Below are positions 24,511-36,679 of a DNA stretch of 64,000 nucleotides, one piece after another. Within the stretch, counting starts at the first letter, position 1; every line of letters begins with the position of its first letter. The notes beneath the pieces are model-generated. The model was not told the DNA's origin. It searched no databases and worked only from the letters and a program-made list of their open reading frames with translations. Source of the DNA: Lentinula raphanica (Eukaryota; Basidiomycota; Agaricomycetes; Agaricales; Omphalotaceae); assembly GCA_027919835.1 (NCBI GenBank), contig JANVFP010000002.1:1178001-1242000 (forward strand), given 5' to 3'. The position numbers and the translations under genes were made by a program.

Positions 24511-26472
24511 CAGTAAATATGGGAGAGGAGGACACAGCCCAAGAGGGTCTACACTGGGGAGTCAATGGGACTGGATAGCGACGAGTCAACAGTGGTCCAG
24601 TTATACCAGCTCTGAGAAGGTTTAAAAACTGCAATTCCTGAATTAGTAAACTCCGATTCCGAACAAAGGTCGCAATTTACCTCTGCTTCTTGGTTGGTAT
24701 CAGATCACGAAATTCTTATCATACGAGTGCAGCGATGCGTTAGGCGAAGACGGCACTGTTCCGCCGCTCTTGGTAAAAGGACTGCCAGGATCGAGACTAC
24801 ATTCAGTACCTTGAGGATTTCTCATCTGTTCACATCTGTGAGCCATGTTGGTGTAAGCCGAGGATCGTATGGCCTCAGTCGTATGGCCTCAATGAATAGC
24901 TAGATAGACGTAGATTCGCTCGAGCTTTTTCCACAAAGACACCGCGAGTGAGTACGATTACTCAGATCATTCTTTGACGAAACAGTGCTGATATTTGATT
25001 CCAATGACGAAAACAGCCTATTGACTCGACTTCTCTTGAGAGTTTGATCTTGAGCGTGATGGTACGTCTTAAGTAGTAGCTGTACCTTTTATTTTCGCGA
25101 CATACTTCACAATGTGGCACTGATATGTTGTCAGCGTTCATCATCAACGATCATGAGTGAATGAATGAGCATGAACTAACGAGCCTGGTAGTCATAATGG
25201 CAAGCAGAGTGCCTTAGGCTGCAGTATTCGTTACAAAACGGAAAGAATCTCCTTCACCTTGTGTGTCCCTTTTTCCACGGGAGTAGGTAGAAGCCGCATG
25301 TAATTGAAGGGGAATCGCACCGGTGAATAAACATCTGCCTGAACCTGTCAACTTCTCTCTGTCCTTTTGCCGCGGGAGTGCGGCGAAACCGCATTGAACC
25401 AATGGGAAAAGCATCGCACCGAATCCAATGGACACTTTTCGACTCATTACTTATACCTGCTTGGATCCGCTCACTAAGATAGTGAGTCCTTCTCGCTTCT
25501 CTTGTAGATTTCCAGACTAAATAAGCAGAGAAGAGTACGATCAGCTGATACCGCAGAGAAACGTTTCGCGAATGGAACGAGAAGGAGGAGTCACCCAATT
25601 TTACTGACAGAGCACCGCAGCAGCACCTAGTAACACGTCTGCGCGTTTGCAAAAAGTCAAAAAGGTATTAAACATATATACCATTGAATGTCGATGGGAG
25701 TTGAGCAAACACAACGTCATTTGATTGTTCGGATAAGAACGTGTACGACCGAGGAAGAGGACGGAGCTGGGGCAGAATCACTGACAGAGTCACATTCGTT
25801 GCAGGGTGCTTGAAATCGACAAGGCAATTGGAGAAAAAGCCCGGTAAACGTGTTGGAAGGAGTTTCCCATTCCACGAAGAAGGTCGAAGCCCTAGGGACT
25901 TCCTGGATAGGATAGGTGGACATTGGAGAACAATTGTTAATATTGAGGCGTGCCAGTAATTTGACCATCGCTGCCGAGAGAAGTTTGTCGCAACTTATCG
26001 CCGTTTTCTACCCAGCGGTCCTTCACAAAGGTTGACGAGTTTTTGACGTCGGCATGATCGCTATTCCTTGGAGTGCGTTGAGAATGATAGTATCATAGTA
26101 GCGTTAAGGAGTGAAAGCTCTGTTACCCAGTAGATGCACCGTCTCGCAGCAGAACTATGAACCTAAATGACAGAGAGGGGGTGCTCTTGCAGTAGCTCGG
26201 GTCATGTAAAGGATGAAACGAATTTGTTCGACTGAATGCCACTGAGAATCAGCTTTTGAACTTGGATGTTCTCTATGCTTCTGATACCTCTAATTAGGAG
26301 GAGGATATGCCGATCAGTTCGTGCAGAGGGAGTTGAGTTCTAGGTTTGGACGAATCATGCTTTTTTCGCAAGTTGGTGGTTATGGTGCAAGGTAGACGCG
26401 TGGGAAATTTGGCGACCACTGAGGTTCTCAACTTCCGAGTCGAAATTTTGCTCGTTTACCACAACAATCACA
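24511..26472. other. About 2 kb without a supported gene
   Basis: Apart from a diverged tandem repeat at 25240-25445 I find no consistent coding signal. A minus-strand frame of 132 codons (25254-25652) runs through that repeat and uses a non-ATG start. A short direct duplication, gtatggcctca, lies at 24869-24890. Confidence 0.4.
25240..25445. repeat. Two-copy diverged tandem repeat
   Basis: About 95-nt units: the first reads tccctttttccacgggagtag ... gccgcatg ... gggaatcgcaccgg, the second tccttttgccgcgggagtgc ... accgcattg ... gcatcgcaccga. The two share the order of landmarks (cgggagt, ccgcat, atcgcacc) with many substitutions. Confidence 0.6.
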
Positions 26473-26837
26473 ATGAAGCACTCTGCTGGAGATCCTCTTC
26501 CGTGTGTGGTGTCACTCTATATGATAGCTCGCTCTTTTCTATCATTCATCGATCATATCTTTCTCGCTAAGCTAAACCTAACTCTTGACCAACCTTCTCA
26601 GGCCAGGCTGGCGCGGTTAGCTGATCTTTCAACGGACTCGCAGTGTGTGAAGGTGTCGGTAAGTTGCTAGATTATATTGTATGCTGCTAGCCCCAACCAT
26701 GTCGACTCTCACAGCAGCCAGAATCTCTGACTAGACAGATTCCCCGCCTTTGATTGTCTATTGAAACGTAGCTTCCCGTGACCGTGATCGAAGCGCAAGA
26801 CGATTTCAATGATTATCTCGTCTTCTATGATGAGTAG
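26473..26837 (+). CDS. Possible small protein, 83 aa
   Basis: The ATG at 26473 opens exon 1 (to 26658, 62 codons), a 113-nt GT-AG intron follows, and exon 2 (26772-26837) adds 21 codons in frame, ending VIEAQDDFNDYLVFYDE. The protein has a hydrophobic middle (SLYMIARSFLSFIDHIFLAKL) that could span a membrane and an acidic end. No homologue comes to mind; the intron is longer than usual here, so it may be a false gene. Confidence 0.35.
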
Positions 26838-27221
26838 CCGAGGTTTAGAATTCGGCGGGAGTCGTGTGCGAGCCTACAAGGTGTGTCTTATCAGCGCTTT
26901 GTAGGTAACGAGTTTGAGCTTAACCAGGATATCAGGATATTTTCTGAATGCGCTCATAGATGTTGACAACAATCACGGATTGATGTTCTGCGCTCGCCGC
27001 TAGGACAGATCGCTGGAGCAGTTCCGGCACTGATAAATCATAAGGCCAAGTTGTACTGTCAGTTGTTCAGGTCGTGCGGTTCGGTCAGATGATATCCCCT
27101 TATTCAAACTGTTTCAAATCTCACACTCTGAATAGCTGCGTTAACCCCACATTTCCCTCGAGCTCTCTCCCGGACCATCATCTTCCTCTCTGCACCTGCC
27201 TCGCATACCTATTATCCATCG

Positions 27222-28350
27222 ATGGCTGCGAAAGCAACTCCGTCACCTCCGCTTCCCGTGTCGAAACGATGTACGTTCGGTTCGACTCACGGGAGCTTTC
27301 TTATTGTGTACTGAGTTGCTTGTCGTCATAATCTACACATAGTCGATTCGGCATCGGCAGACATGACGCTTCAATCTTCGGACAATGTTCTGTTCAAAGT
27401 ACACCGAGTCAACTTGGAAATGCACTCCCAGGTCTTTGCTGATGCTGGTGGATCGACGGTGGGGACGGTTGAAAATGAAATTGTGTCATTGTCCGAGACG
27501 TCCGAGGTACTCGAACTCATGCTGCAGTATGTCTATCTGCAGCCTCAACCAGACCTTCGAGAGGTCGAATGGGAGGTTATGAAGGAGCTGGCTGAAGCAG
27601 TGGAGAAGTACGAGATATACTCGGCGATCGGTGTTTGTAGTCAGAGAATGAGGTGAGTATAATAACGTTATTTGAGGGAGCATCTGAACTGAAGCAAGTT
27701 TTAGGGAATGTGTTTCTGACCACCCGATTGAAGTTCTCCTATTCTCTGTACGACACAAATACACAAACATGATGAACGAGAGCGCTGAAGCGACTTTGGA
27801 TATACCGCCATATACGATGCTGAGCTGCTTGCCTTCGGACGTGTTTGCTGCCTGGGTATTTCGGCCTTGTTTCTTTTACATCCGCCATGTGTTTCTGACA
27901 TTTGACATGTAGGTTGAATACCAGCAAAATCACCATGCCCTGCTTGCCAAAGAATTCACCAGATTCGGTCCATCTCGTTCTCATCGTGGAGTTTCAGCAT
28001 CTTGCGAATACTGGCACGAGCATTATGCGCTCATAGCTGCAATGCTCGCCAGTTCTCTTTCTCGTGAAGGCCCTCCCAGACCTCGTGCACGTTTAAGGGC
28101 TGGAAGCGCCGGCCTTTCTTCGGTCCTTGGTGCTAGCATGTCCTCAGTTGCTACTGGTGCCAACGCGACAGGCTTGCGTTCGCGATGCGATGCTAACAGG
28201 AATGTGCTGCTACGACTTCCGGATATGCTCGAACGGAGACAAGAAGTAGGAGGGGACAAGTGTGCGGATTGTAAGCGGGATCTATCGTATTGGATGAGCC
28301 AAACGGAGAGAGACTGGAGAGATGCGCGAAAGTTCTCGGATTACTTGTAG
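27222..28350 (+). CDS. BTB/POZ-domain protein
   Basis: Four exons (introns 27271-27342, 27653-27704, 27856-27912) give exactly 316 codons, 315 aa. The ATG at 27222 leads, across intron 1, into the BTB core: ADMTLQSSDNVLFKVHRVNL, MHSQVFADAGG, then IVSLSETSEVLELMLQYVYL and the helical WEVMKELAEAVEKYEIYSAI. This is the fungal BTB type that is greatly expanded in Agaricomycetes. The second half has no kelch or ankyrin repeats, but a CADCKRDL pair of cysteines near the C-terminus. Such proteins often serve as adaptors of Cul3 ubiquitin ligases or in protein-protein contacts; a Cul3 role here is inference. Confidence 0.85.
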
Positions 28351-28628
28351 GTTACGAAGATATATTTGGCAGGATTTTTTTTCTTTTAATTCTCCGTTCG
28401 CAAGCTTTCATCAGTGTTTTGTTTTCTGTACCAGTAGTGCGTGTATCACAAGTGTAACAACAGATTGTATTGCTCAATGCTATATTTCTCCAGCGATTGC
28501 TGACTTCGTAGGCCTAGCCTGCAGAAGACGTGAATGAAAATTCACACGATAACTAAGAATAAATTTCCGACGGCGATAAAGCCTTGGATTGGTCCATCAC
28601 TTCTTGGACCTTGAGCTTGAGCTCCAAG

Positions 28629-30432
28629 ATGCCTTCCCTCACCTCCAATTACGCTTTGTTACCTTCAGACGCCAATAACGACAACGACGACGACTCAAAT
28701 CTCATGAAAAGTAATGCAAATCACTGGCAGATATTTGTTACTTCATGGTCCCGGATTTCCACTTTATACAACCGCAATGTTGGACTACTCTTGATCGTCA
28801 CCGCACAGGCTTTCCTTGCTCTGGTCAACGTCGCGGTGAAGAAGCTGAATACTATAGATCCTCCGGTACCCACATTTGAATTGATCTTCATTAGGATGGT
28901 AGGTCGAGTTTGGGTATCATTCTGCATCACTCGGATTGTTGAACTGTATGCAGGCGATAACATATCTCTTCAGTGTCATTTACATGTACGTCGCGCTTTT
29001 TGTCCTCAATGTGTCTATCTCATCCTTGCTGATAATACTCAAATGCCTTAGGAAATATACTGGAGTCGAATCTCCGTTTCTGGGTCCAAAAGGTGTACGC
29101 TTTCTGTTAATGTTTAGAGGGTTTTCCGGGTAAGTTTCGAATATTCTATCATGTATATCTGACGGCAGAACATACTCAACGTGATGTATTATCAGATTCT
29201 TCGGGGTGTTTGGGATCTACTTCTCCCTCAAATACCTCACCCTTTCAGACGCTACCGTGCTTACTTTCCTTTCACCACTGTGCACCGCTGTCGCCGGAGC
29301 GTTATTCTTGGGTGAGAAGGTCGGAAAGAAGGAAATTTTCGCCGGAGTTTTCAGTTTGATTGGGGTCATATTCATAGCCAGACCAACGTCTCTTTTTGGT
29401 CATCACGTCCCAAGCATCAATGGAACCATGATCATGATGAGTTCGAATGCGTCTACGACGTCTCTTCTTGAACCTGGGACGAGGGTAGCGAATATCACCA
29501 CATTTCACAATAGCACATTGACGGATTTGCATGTATCAATGGCACCTTCCGCAACCCCAACGCAGAGATTGATCGCTGTCGGGTAAGATTTTGCTTTTCC
29601 TCTTAGGCTTTTACTGGCTCTAATTGACTCTTATATGCAGTGTATCCTTACTCGGTGTACTAGGTTCGACTGGTGCATGTATGTTTTGAATGTTTACACC
29701 CTTCCTCCCATGTCATCTTACCAAGCTTCACGATGAAGATACTTCAATACGCGCGATCGGAAAACGCGCACACGCGCTTCATTCTATGGTTGCGTTTTCT
29801 GGATACAGTGTGATCGTGAGTGCCATTGGGTGAGCTCATGATTTCCCATAACACACAGCCAAATCCATTCTCTGACAAACTGCTTTACTCTGATTGAAGC
29901 CTTGCAATCACTCATACTCCTGTCGTCGTTCCGACTTCTCCGATATGGCTATTGCTGCTGCTCGAAATCGGTGTGTTTGGGTTTTGTGCTCAGGTATGTT
30001 TCGTTCCTACTGCCCACTAGACCCGTAAATCTCAATCCTCTCGTTTTTTCTTAGATATTTCTCACTCTCGGACTCCAACGCGAAACCGCGTCTCGTGGGA
30101 CGTTAGCGATATACACCTTGATCGTCTTCACCAGCCTTCTCGACCGTATATTCTTCCACAGTGCTCCCTCGCTACTTTCTGTTCTAGGCACATTGATCAT
30201 CGTAGGAAGTGCATTATGGGTGGTCATCACCAAGAACAATCAGAACCAAAACACCCAGTCCGCCAAAGAGGAAGCTGGGTCGGACCTTGCGGAGGGTGAG
30301 AGCGGCGAAGAGGAGATTCTGCTCAAGAATGTCGAAGAGGCAAGAGGAGAGGGCACGTCGAATTCTGTGGAATCGCAAGAAGACTCGGAGGTGCCAAAGC
30401 AGGATGGAAAACCGACTCTCAGTGAAAAATAA
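28629..30432 (+). CDS. DMT-superfamily EamA transporter
   Basis: The ATG at 28629 (MPSLTSNYALLPSDANNDND) begins a multi-exon gene for a membrane protein of about ten helices: NVGLLLIVTAQAFLALVNVA, AITYLFSVIYM, RFLLMFRGFSGFFGVFGIYF, TVLTFLSPLCTAVAGALFLGE, FAGVFSLIGVIFIARP, then after a Ser/Thr loop of about 60 residues VSLLGVLGSTGAC, HSMVAFSGYSVIVSAIG, IWLLLLLEIGVFGFCAQIFL, LAIYTLIVFTSLLDRIFF and VLGTLIIVGSALWVV. The FLGPKGVR block before helix 3 and the LGEK after helix 5 are typical of the fungal EamA/SLC35G-like group. The C-terminal tail is acidic. Likely a plasma- or Golgi-membrane metabolite carrier; substrate unknown. A broken copy of its 3' end lies at 32664. Confidence 0.86.
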
Positions 30433-30614
30433 GAGGGAGGCTTTACTGCTGATTACCTTGCCTTCTTGTACATAAGTAGTAGAGTGTATATGTAGATTTT
30501 AGACTCTCGGATACACAGCCACTGCAAGCGCCTTCCTTTCTTCCTTCTCGTCTCCAGCTCGTCCCGCTCGTCTCTGCCCGGTCTCTGCGTTCTTATTAGC
30601 CACTCGTTGTTCCA

Positions 30615-32650
30615 ATGGCTCCTGCTTCATCTCGGTTGCAGGATCACGAGAAGGAATATGAGCGGTCACAGAAGAATCTGGAACTTGCTCGCACGAAGGC
30701 CTCAAGACGAAATGGCTACAACTCGGACTCGACGCGTGATTTACTGCGATCGGAATTCACTCGGTTTACTGGAGGACTGGCTGCATATACTTGGCAGATA
30801 GATATAGCTGAGGCACTCCTTCTTGGTCTGGACTGCTCGGTAATTGCAGGTAGTGGCGCTGGGAAGACTATGTCTTTTCTAATGGCATTGTTTGTTGAAA
30901 GAGAAAAGCATGTTATCATCATCTCTCTAACTGCTTTGGAGGAAGATCAGGTAAGGAGCTCATATCCATCATTCACGGATGTACTCTAATAGATTGATTC
31001 AATGTTCATCTCTTTCACGCGTCCATAAACAGGCGAAACGATTCAACGACATGGGAATATCTGCAATTGCTGTTAATAAAGAAACATGGACTGATGAGAT
31101 ACAGAATGTGAGTAAGACAAATGTTTACTGCTTCGCACTCTCATTTTCATCTCAGCATATAGCAAATAATCAATACAGAATCATAATTACATCCCCTGAC
31201 ATGGCGCTCGAACACGATCCATTCCACTCCTTCCTAAGCAACCCAGAATTTGCCCAAAATACACTGTCAATAATCATAAACGAGACTCACCGTATCTCTC
31301 AATGGGATGACAGCTTCCGTCCCATCTACCAACGACTCGGTACGCTTCGTGCGTTGGTCCCTTCTGAAGTACCATTCCTTGTTACGTCGGCCACGATGCC
31401 GCCGCCTGTATTGTTTGAAATCCGCAAGGTACTTCGTATCAATCCCTTCGATTCATTCCACATCAACATAGGAACCGATCGGCCAAACATTGCGTGGTTC
31501 GTTCATCGGATGAAGGCTGGAAAACCTGATCTCAACGCACTCGAATTTGCGTTAAGAAAAGACCTCGCAAGCAGTGAGATTACGGAGCTGATTCAAACAA
31601 TGATATTCTTCGATGATGTCAACGTTTCGCTGGACGCATTGAAGCATCTTCGAGCTTGTCTTCCTCCCCAGCTACAAGGACAGATTGTGGCCTATCATTC
31701 AACGCGCTCATCAAACTCGAAACGCCGTGTCCTAGAGGAGTTCCGTTCAGGTAAAATCAAGGTCTTGCTCATTACAGAGCCAGCTGACGTGGTAAGCTTG
31801 TAACAATTCACATTCCTGTTGTCATGTTCGCTCATCACACCAAAGGGTTGTGATTTCCCTTCAATCCGTCGAGTTATCCAGTTCATGGTGCCGTCATCTC
31901 TGGCTGTCTGGCTCCAGCGAGCTGGACGAGCTGCGCGCAATAGTCTCATTTGTGGAGAAGCTTTCCTATTGGTTCAACCTACAGTTTTTCAAGAGAAGGA
32001 GCCCTACCAATTCGACGAATCCGACAACGCTGATATTGTCGTTTTCAGAAAGGATGTAGAGCCGGGATTACGATTGTGGACCGAGACTTCAGGTTGTAGG
32101 CGGGAAGTCACCGCCGAATATTTCAATGACGGTGTAACTCGTTCAGGTATCATTCTTCATCCACGACATACATACTCTCATCTTCTAACATAGTAACATA
32201 TTCTTAGAACCTACTGGACTATGCTGTGACAACTGCATACGCCAGTCAAACCCAGATCACCCTATGCTTCAAATAGAACAAGTCCTGCCCCGAGCACAAA
32301 GTTCTGATGGCGAACGTGAAGGATCTATGGCCCCAGTCCCCACTCGTCGTCATGAGCACCTCGAACAAGCTCGGGCGTGTCTCACTACTTGGCGAGATGA
32401 TACCTTTGATTTGTTATACAGTGAACAGCCGTGGGGTCCTGAGGCTCTCCTTCCATCACCCGTTCTCACCGCCATTGCAACCAAAGCTCAACTTCGCACA
32501 GTTGAAGACTTGATTTCGATTGCCAGATGGGAGGAAATCTTTGCACGGATACACGGAGAGGAGGTGCTTGATCTGCTTTCCTCGTTGGATCACGTTCACC
32601 ACACTGCGGTTGAGCAGGAGAAATTGGAAGGAGCAGAAGTCATATCTTGA
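30615..32650 (+). CDS. RecQ-like helicase, possibly catalytically altered
   Basis: Five exons (introns 30951-31032, 31108-31155, 31792-31845, 32147-32207) give 597 codons, 596 aa. The Q-motif region (RFTGGLAAYTWQIDIAEALL) is followed by Walker A VIAGSGAGKT, motif Ib TSPDMALE, motif II, SATMPPPV (motif III), the second RecA fold with YHSTRSSNSKRRVLEEFRSG, LLITEPADVGCDFPSIRRVI (motif V) and QRAGRAARN (motif VI). A zinc-binding CCDNC follows. Motif II reads Asn-Glu-Thr-His (nucleotides near 31278) instead of Asp-Glu-Ala-His, which should weaken ATP hydrolysis. It belongs to the short RecQ-like paralogues abundant in mushroom genomes, some of them subtelomeric. Direct repeats of the DMT 3' end flank it. 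Confidence 0.87.
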
Positions 32651-32659
32651 ATATTCCTT

Positions 32660-33095
32660 ACCCTTCAGCGCGAAACCGCGTCTCGCAGGACACTAGCGAT
32701 ATAGACATTGATCGTCTTCGCTAACCTTCTTGATCGTATATTCTTCCACAGTGCTCCCTCGTTCCTTTTCGTGCTGGGCACACTGATCATCCTAGAAGCG
32801 CTTTATGGGTCGTTATCACGAAGAACATCAGAACCAAAACACACACCCTACCGCAGAGGAGGTTGAGTCAGGTTGAGTCGGATCTTGCGGAGGGTGAGAG
32901 CAGAGAAGAGGAGATTCTGCTCAAGAATGTGGAAGAGGCTAGAGGAGAAGGCACGTCGAATTCTGTTCCGGACTCTAATGAACTTTGAAGACTCGGAGGT
33001 GCCAAACCAGGATACTCTCAGTGAAAAATAAAAAGAGGCTTTGCTGCTGATTGCCTTGCCTTCCTGTCCATACATAGATTGCTTTGAAACTGTAG
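32660..33095 (+). pseudogene. Broken copy of DMT transporter 3' end
   Basis: This matches about 30072-30500 over the last exon and 3' region (shared cgcgaaaccgcgtctcg, gatcgtatattcttccacag, gaggctttactgctgatt-like end). It has an in-frame TAG where the parent has a Tyr codon (tatag versus tatacac near 32700), a missing base at tcctagaag versus tcgtaggaag and a short local duplication of gttgagtcagg. It starts right after the helicase stop codon. Confidence 0.88.
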
Positions 33096-33258
33096 ACATA
33101 TGTATATGGTTTCAAGATCTTATGTTTCCGTCAGACTTGTTCGAACTTTGCTTGGGCCCTATGGGCGCTTAGAGCCAAAATCTTCTTGTTCTCACCCATG
33201 TCGAACCCGCATCCAATTTCCCAGCACTGCACGAAGCTTTCCATTACTTCACAATCCC

Positions 33259-34643
33259 ATGATCATGAAGGAACAGTTTGACCTTCGTAATGACCTAGTC
33301 GATTTAAGAGACAAAGTTATAATCGTCACAGGTGGAAAGTTTGTACTCTCCTTCATGCTCGTCCCATAAACAAATCATTGACTTTTACTCCTCTAGTCGA
33401 GGTACAGGCCTCGCAACAGTCAAACATCTCGCACAGGCTGGTGCCACGGTGTATATGGCTGCTAGAAGCGAATCGAAAGCTTTGGCTGCAATTGATAAAC
33501 TAAACGAAGAAGGCCTTCAACCTGGAAACGGACAAGTCAAATATCTGAAGCTTGATTTAAGTGACCCAAGAGAGGCGAAGAAAGCTGCAAACGCGTTCAT
33601 GGAGAAAGAGAAGCGTTTGGATGTGTTAAGTGAGTTATGCCTACATGCCATGTTGTGTAAATCTCTGTAACTTACCTGAACACGTCCCCAGTTAACAACG
33701 CGGGCGTGTAGGCAGTACTTTCTTAATGTGGAGTCTTGTTGTTGACATGTAGTAGTCTTTCAGGTCCATTCGAAAAGAATGCAGATGGTAAGATTGCTTT
33801 CAACGTCTTTGGACACGCGATCACATATCTTGTATTCTAGGTCTCTCAACCATGGTAGTAGTCAAGTAAGTCTCATACGGTCCTCACATCTTCAATCAGA
33901 CTACAAACAGTCACCGATACCTCTCGACAGCTACATAAGCCCTTTTGTTTTCACCCAGACGCTTCTTCCGGTGCTGACTTCGACAGCTAACGAAGTCGGC
34001 TCGGATGTTCGTATTGTCAACGTGAGTTTTATCCCAAAACTGATCATCGATGTCGTTTAAACTCGTTCTGTCGCTTGGTATCATCAGCTAGCGTCGATAG
34101 CACACAAGTTCGTTCCTTCTGCCAGTGTGAAATTTACGCAAATCGAAGATCTCAACGTCGAATATCGTTGGCATCCCTTATCCGGATTCATGCGTTATGG
34201 TACGATTTCCTGTTTGATTTCCTACCTTTCTCGAGACCGAGCTTTCAAATCATACAGCACATTCGAAGCTCCTAGACATCCTTTGGACGCGGGCTCTTCA
34301 GAAACAATTTAACTCTGCCTCTCCCCCGATTCCTATTGTAGCAATGGCCATCCATCCTGGCGGAGTAGACACCTTTTCCCAAAACTGGCCTCTACCTTGG
34401 TTTTGGAAACCTATCGTCGCACTCGCGATCAACGACCCAGAGCATGGATCGTATACCTCCGTGTTTGCTGCAGCTGCGAAGATTGTACGAGATGAGAAAG
34501 AGAAATACAAAGGGGTCTACCTGGATAACAAACCGGTTGGAAGAATTGATGTACCCATCAAGGCAGCGAGGGACGATCAACTGGCGGACAATTTATGGTC
34601 CCTAACAGAACGCTTGTTACGGGAAGTTGGAGTGAAACAGTAG
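33259..34643 (+). CDS. Short-chain dehydrogenase/reductase (SDR)
   Basis: Eight exons (introns 33339-33396, 33630-33691, 33708-33755, 33788-33840, 33866-33930, 34022-34087, 34200-34257) add to 325 codons, 324 aa. The NAD(P) fold starts VIIVTGGNRGTGLATVKHLA (TGxxxGxG), followed by MAARSES (Arg after the second strand suggests NADPH), LKLDLSD, INNAG, and the catalytic Ser of LASIAHK with Tyr and Lys in YAHSK, split by intron 7. The C-terminal part IHPGGVDTFSQNWPLPWFW is typical of the retinol-dehydrogenase/protochlorophyllide-reductase-like group common in mushrooms. Substrate unknown; the enzyme should be a cytosolic or microsomal oxidoreductase. The ATG at 33259 is the last before the Rossmann fold. 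Confidence 0.87.
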
Positions 34644-34689
34644 TAGTAGAAATTGTGTGCAAGATACCTACATAGCGTTCTGATGATTG

Positions 34690-34815
34690 TGTAGGTAGGA
34701 TTACGGCCTTTATTCTCTTCATAGGGCCTTCGACGTTCATTGAGTATCTCCACCTGCAATTTCCCTGCACCCTTCATATTTGGCATCTTCCATAAGATCT
34801 TCCCACTCAATCATA
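34690..34815 (-). pseudogene. Fragment of F-box gene C-terminus
   Basis: Reading on the minus strand, KMPNMKGAGKLQVEILNE matches the end of the next F-box gene (KMPILNGTGKLEVEIPNE), followed after a frame change by MKRIKAVIL against MKKIKAIIL. Only about 40 codons are left. It lies just behind the SDR stop codon. Confidence 0.75.
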
Positions 34816-34985
34816 ATGTTTGTTCGACTCCCATCATGCATCAGCGCTCAGCGCTCAGCGACCAAACTTGATCAACACTGAGAGTCCGCTGAGAGTGAAA
34901 TCGTGTGCAGGATCGTTCTGATGATTCAACTTCAAAGAACACATTTGCCCCAAGCTTAGAGATTGTAATAGCCAAACGTTCCTCG

Positions 34986-36329
34986 TCAAGAGAGGATTAT
35001 GGCTTTAATCTTCTTCATATTCGACTCCCCTTCATTCGGTATCTCCACCTCGAGTTTCCCTGTACCATTCAGAATCGGCATCTTCCCAATGAGGATATCC
35101 TTGATTTCTCTCAGTACTAGAAGTAATTGGCCCAACAACTCGATTTTGACCGTCTCAAGAGACATGAATTGGTGCTCAGTGAAGAGCACGTCAACTGCCG
35201 TCCATGCGGCGTCCCATTGATGGGTCCCATGTATATCGACGTCGTCGATGAAGAGAGAAATGGTCAGTTGTCGAAGGGAAGAGGTCTCTCTCTTGGTTTC
35301 TTGTGAAGGTCTAAAAAAGCTAAGAATCCATGGAACGGGCGTTAGTGCCGCTCTTTGTAGAGCGTTCAGCATGACGAGGTTGCGCAAATCGTGAAAAAGG
35401 CCGATATGAAGGAGACCGGAAGCTGCAAGAGAATTAGCGAGTGAAATCAATGATATTGTCGAAGGAGGAGCGGACTATGTAATAAATAACTTACGCTGGT
35501 CATCGAACGGGCCATGCAAGATCAGATCTTGAAGATGGCCACCTGTATAACGCAGCATCGAGGCAAACTCTGCATCGTTCGGCGGTTTGATCACATCGAG
35601 CTCCAAGCTTCGTAGCTCCCGAATTTCAAAAGGGCACGAATCGTGTTGGAACCAAGTCACGAAGGCGCGAATGTTGCGGGAACGAACACAAAGCGATTGG
35701 TCCAATCGGATTGATCGAGATGGGTGATCGATAGGAGGCGTAGTAGGACAGCCCCAGTCGTAACAGTGGGGAAAGTGAAGTTTCAGCACCTGTAGATTTG
35801 TCGCTTGGCTCAACAGAGAAGCCAAGTTTTGGAGGCTTAAGATGGAGAAGAATGAGAGAGTGACTCGGGTTAACGAGGGTTGATTGAAAAGATGCATGAG
35901 TGCTTCCTGCAGTTCGAGGGAGAGCAGATCCCAACGGCCTTGGAAGAACAGAAGACTCTTCAGATTATGGAGTCGCTTAATGAGTTGTGTGGTCGAAGTA
36001 TATAGCATCTCCTTCCTGTGTACGAAGTTCCCGGGAACAATCTGTCCAAACTGCTTGAGTTCCAGAGTTCGGACACAAACCATCAAGAACGGTTTCCTGT
36101 CGAAGGTTTGAATGAGCTGCTCATTCCGTTCGTTATACGCAGTAGCAAGCTCGTCAAAATCTTCGTGATATGTGTTAGGAAATTTGAGCGTGATGTGCTG
36201 GAATAGGCCACGTTGAGCAGAAATGGCCCAAGATTTTTGTACGAGAGCACAGTTGGAGAGTATGGCTTTTTCCGAATGGAGATTGTCAAGGATGTACTCT
36301 ATGATTTCGTGTGGAATAGTGATCGCCAT
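34986..36329 (-). CDS. F-box/LRR-like protein 1
   Basis: Start ATG complementary to 36327-36329 (MAITIPHEIIEYILDNLHSE); a longer version would need a TTG start. The N-terminal 45 residues form the F-box typical of Agaricomycetes (IPHEIIEYILDNL, LSNCALVQKSWAISAQRGLF). Next come leucine-rich stretches (LVVLNALQRAAL-like, LTRVTLSFFSILSLQNLASL), one intron near 35440-35495, and a conserved end KDILIGKMPILNGTGKLEVE. F-box proteins link substrates to SCF ubiquitin ligases via Skp1; the substrate is unknown. It is a paralogue of the gene at 36680-38023. Confidence 0.8.
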
Positions 36330-36679
36330 TGGAAGAGCTGGTAGAGAAGAGATCAGATTCAATGCCGACTCGGCTTGAACTTGCCAAAAGCTGTCCTTAC
36401 TTTTTCTCGACTTGAAATCGCTGATGAGTTTGTGGGCGGAGGAGTGTAGAACACTCAGTGTGAAGCGTGGTATTTATACTATTCGTCCAAAGTTGGCTGT
36501 ACCAATTGCCATAGCATACGGGGCTGGTATGTACTACTTTAGTCGGTTATCGGAGTAATTCTTGACGCAGTGCCGCAGTTGACATTGTAGCAGTTGCCCC
36601 GCTGCTATGAGCTGCGGATTAGCGACCACCAGAGTCTTAACGAATTTCAAGTAAGTGAAAAACAAGTTCTATGTCTAGT

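Noticed and set aside
25254..25652. 132-codon minus-strand open frame
   Set aside because: It needs a non-ATG start, runs through a diverged tandem repeat and has an Arg/Cys/Ser-heavy make-up without any domain.
29740..29830. Suspected frameshift in the DMT transporter
   Set aside because: Careful reading of the exon gives an uninterrupted frame (RAIGKRAHALHSMVAFSGYS); the apparent break came from a miscount.
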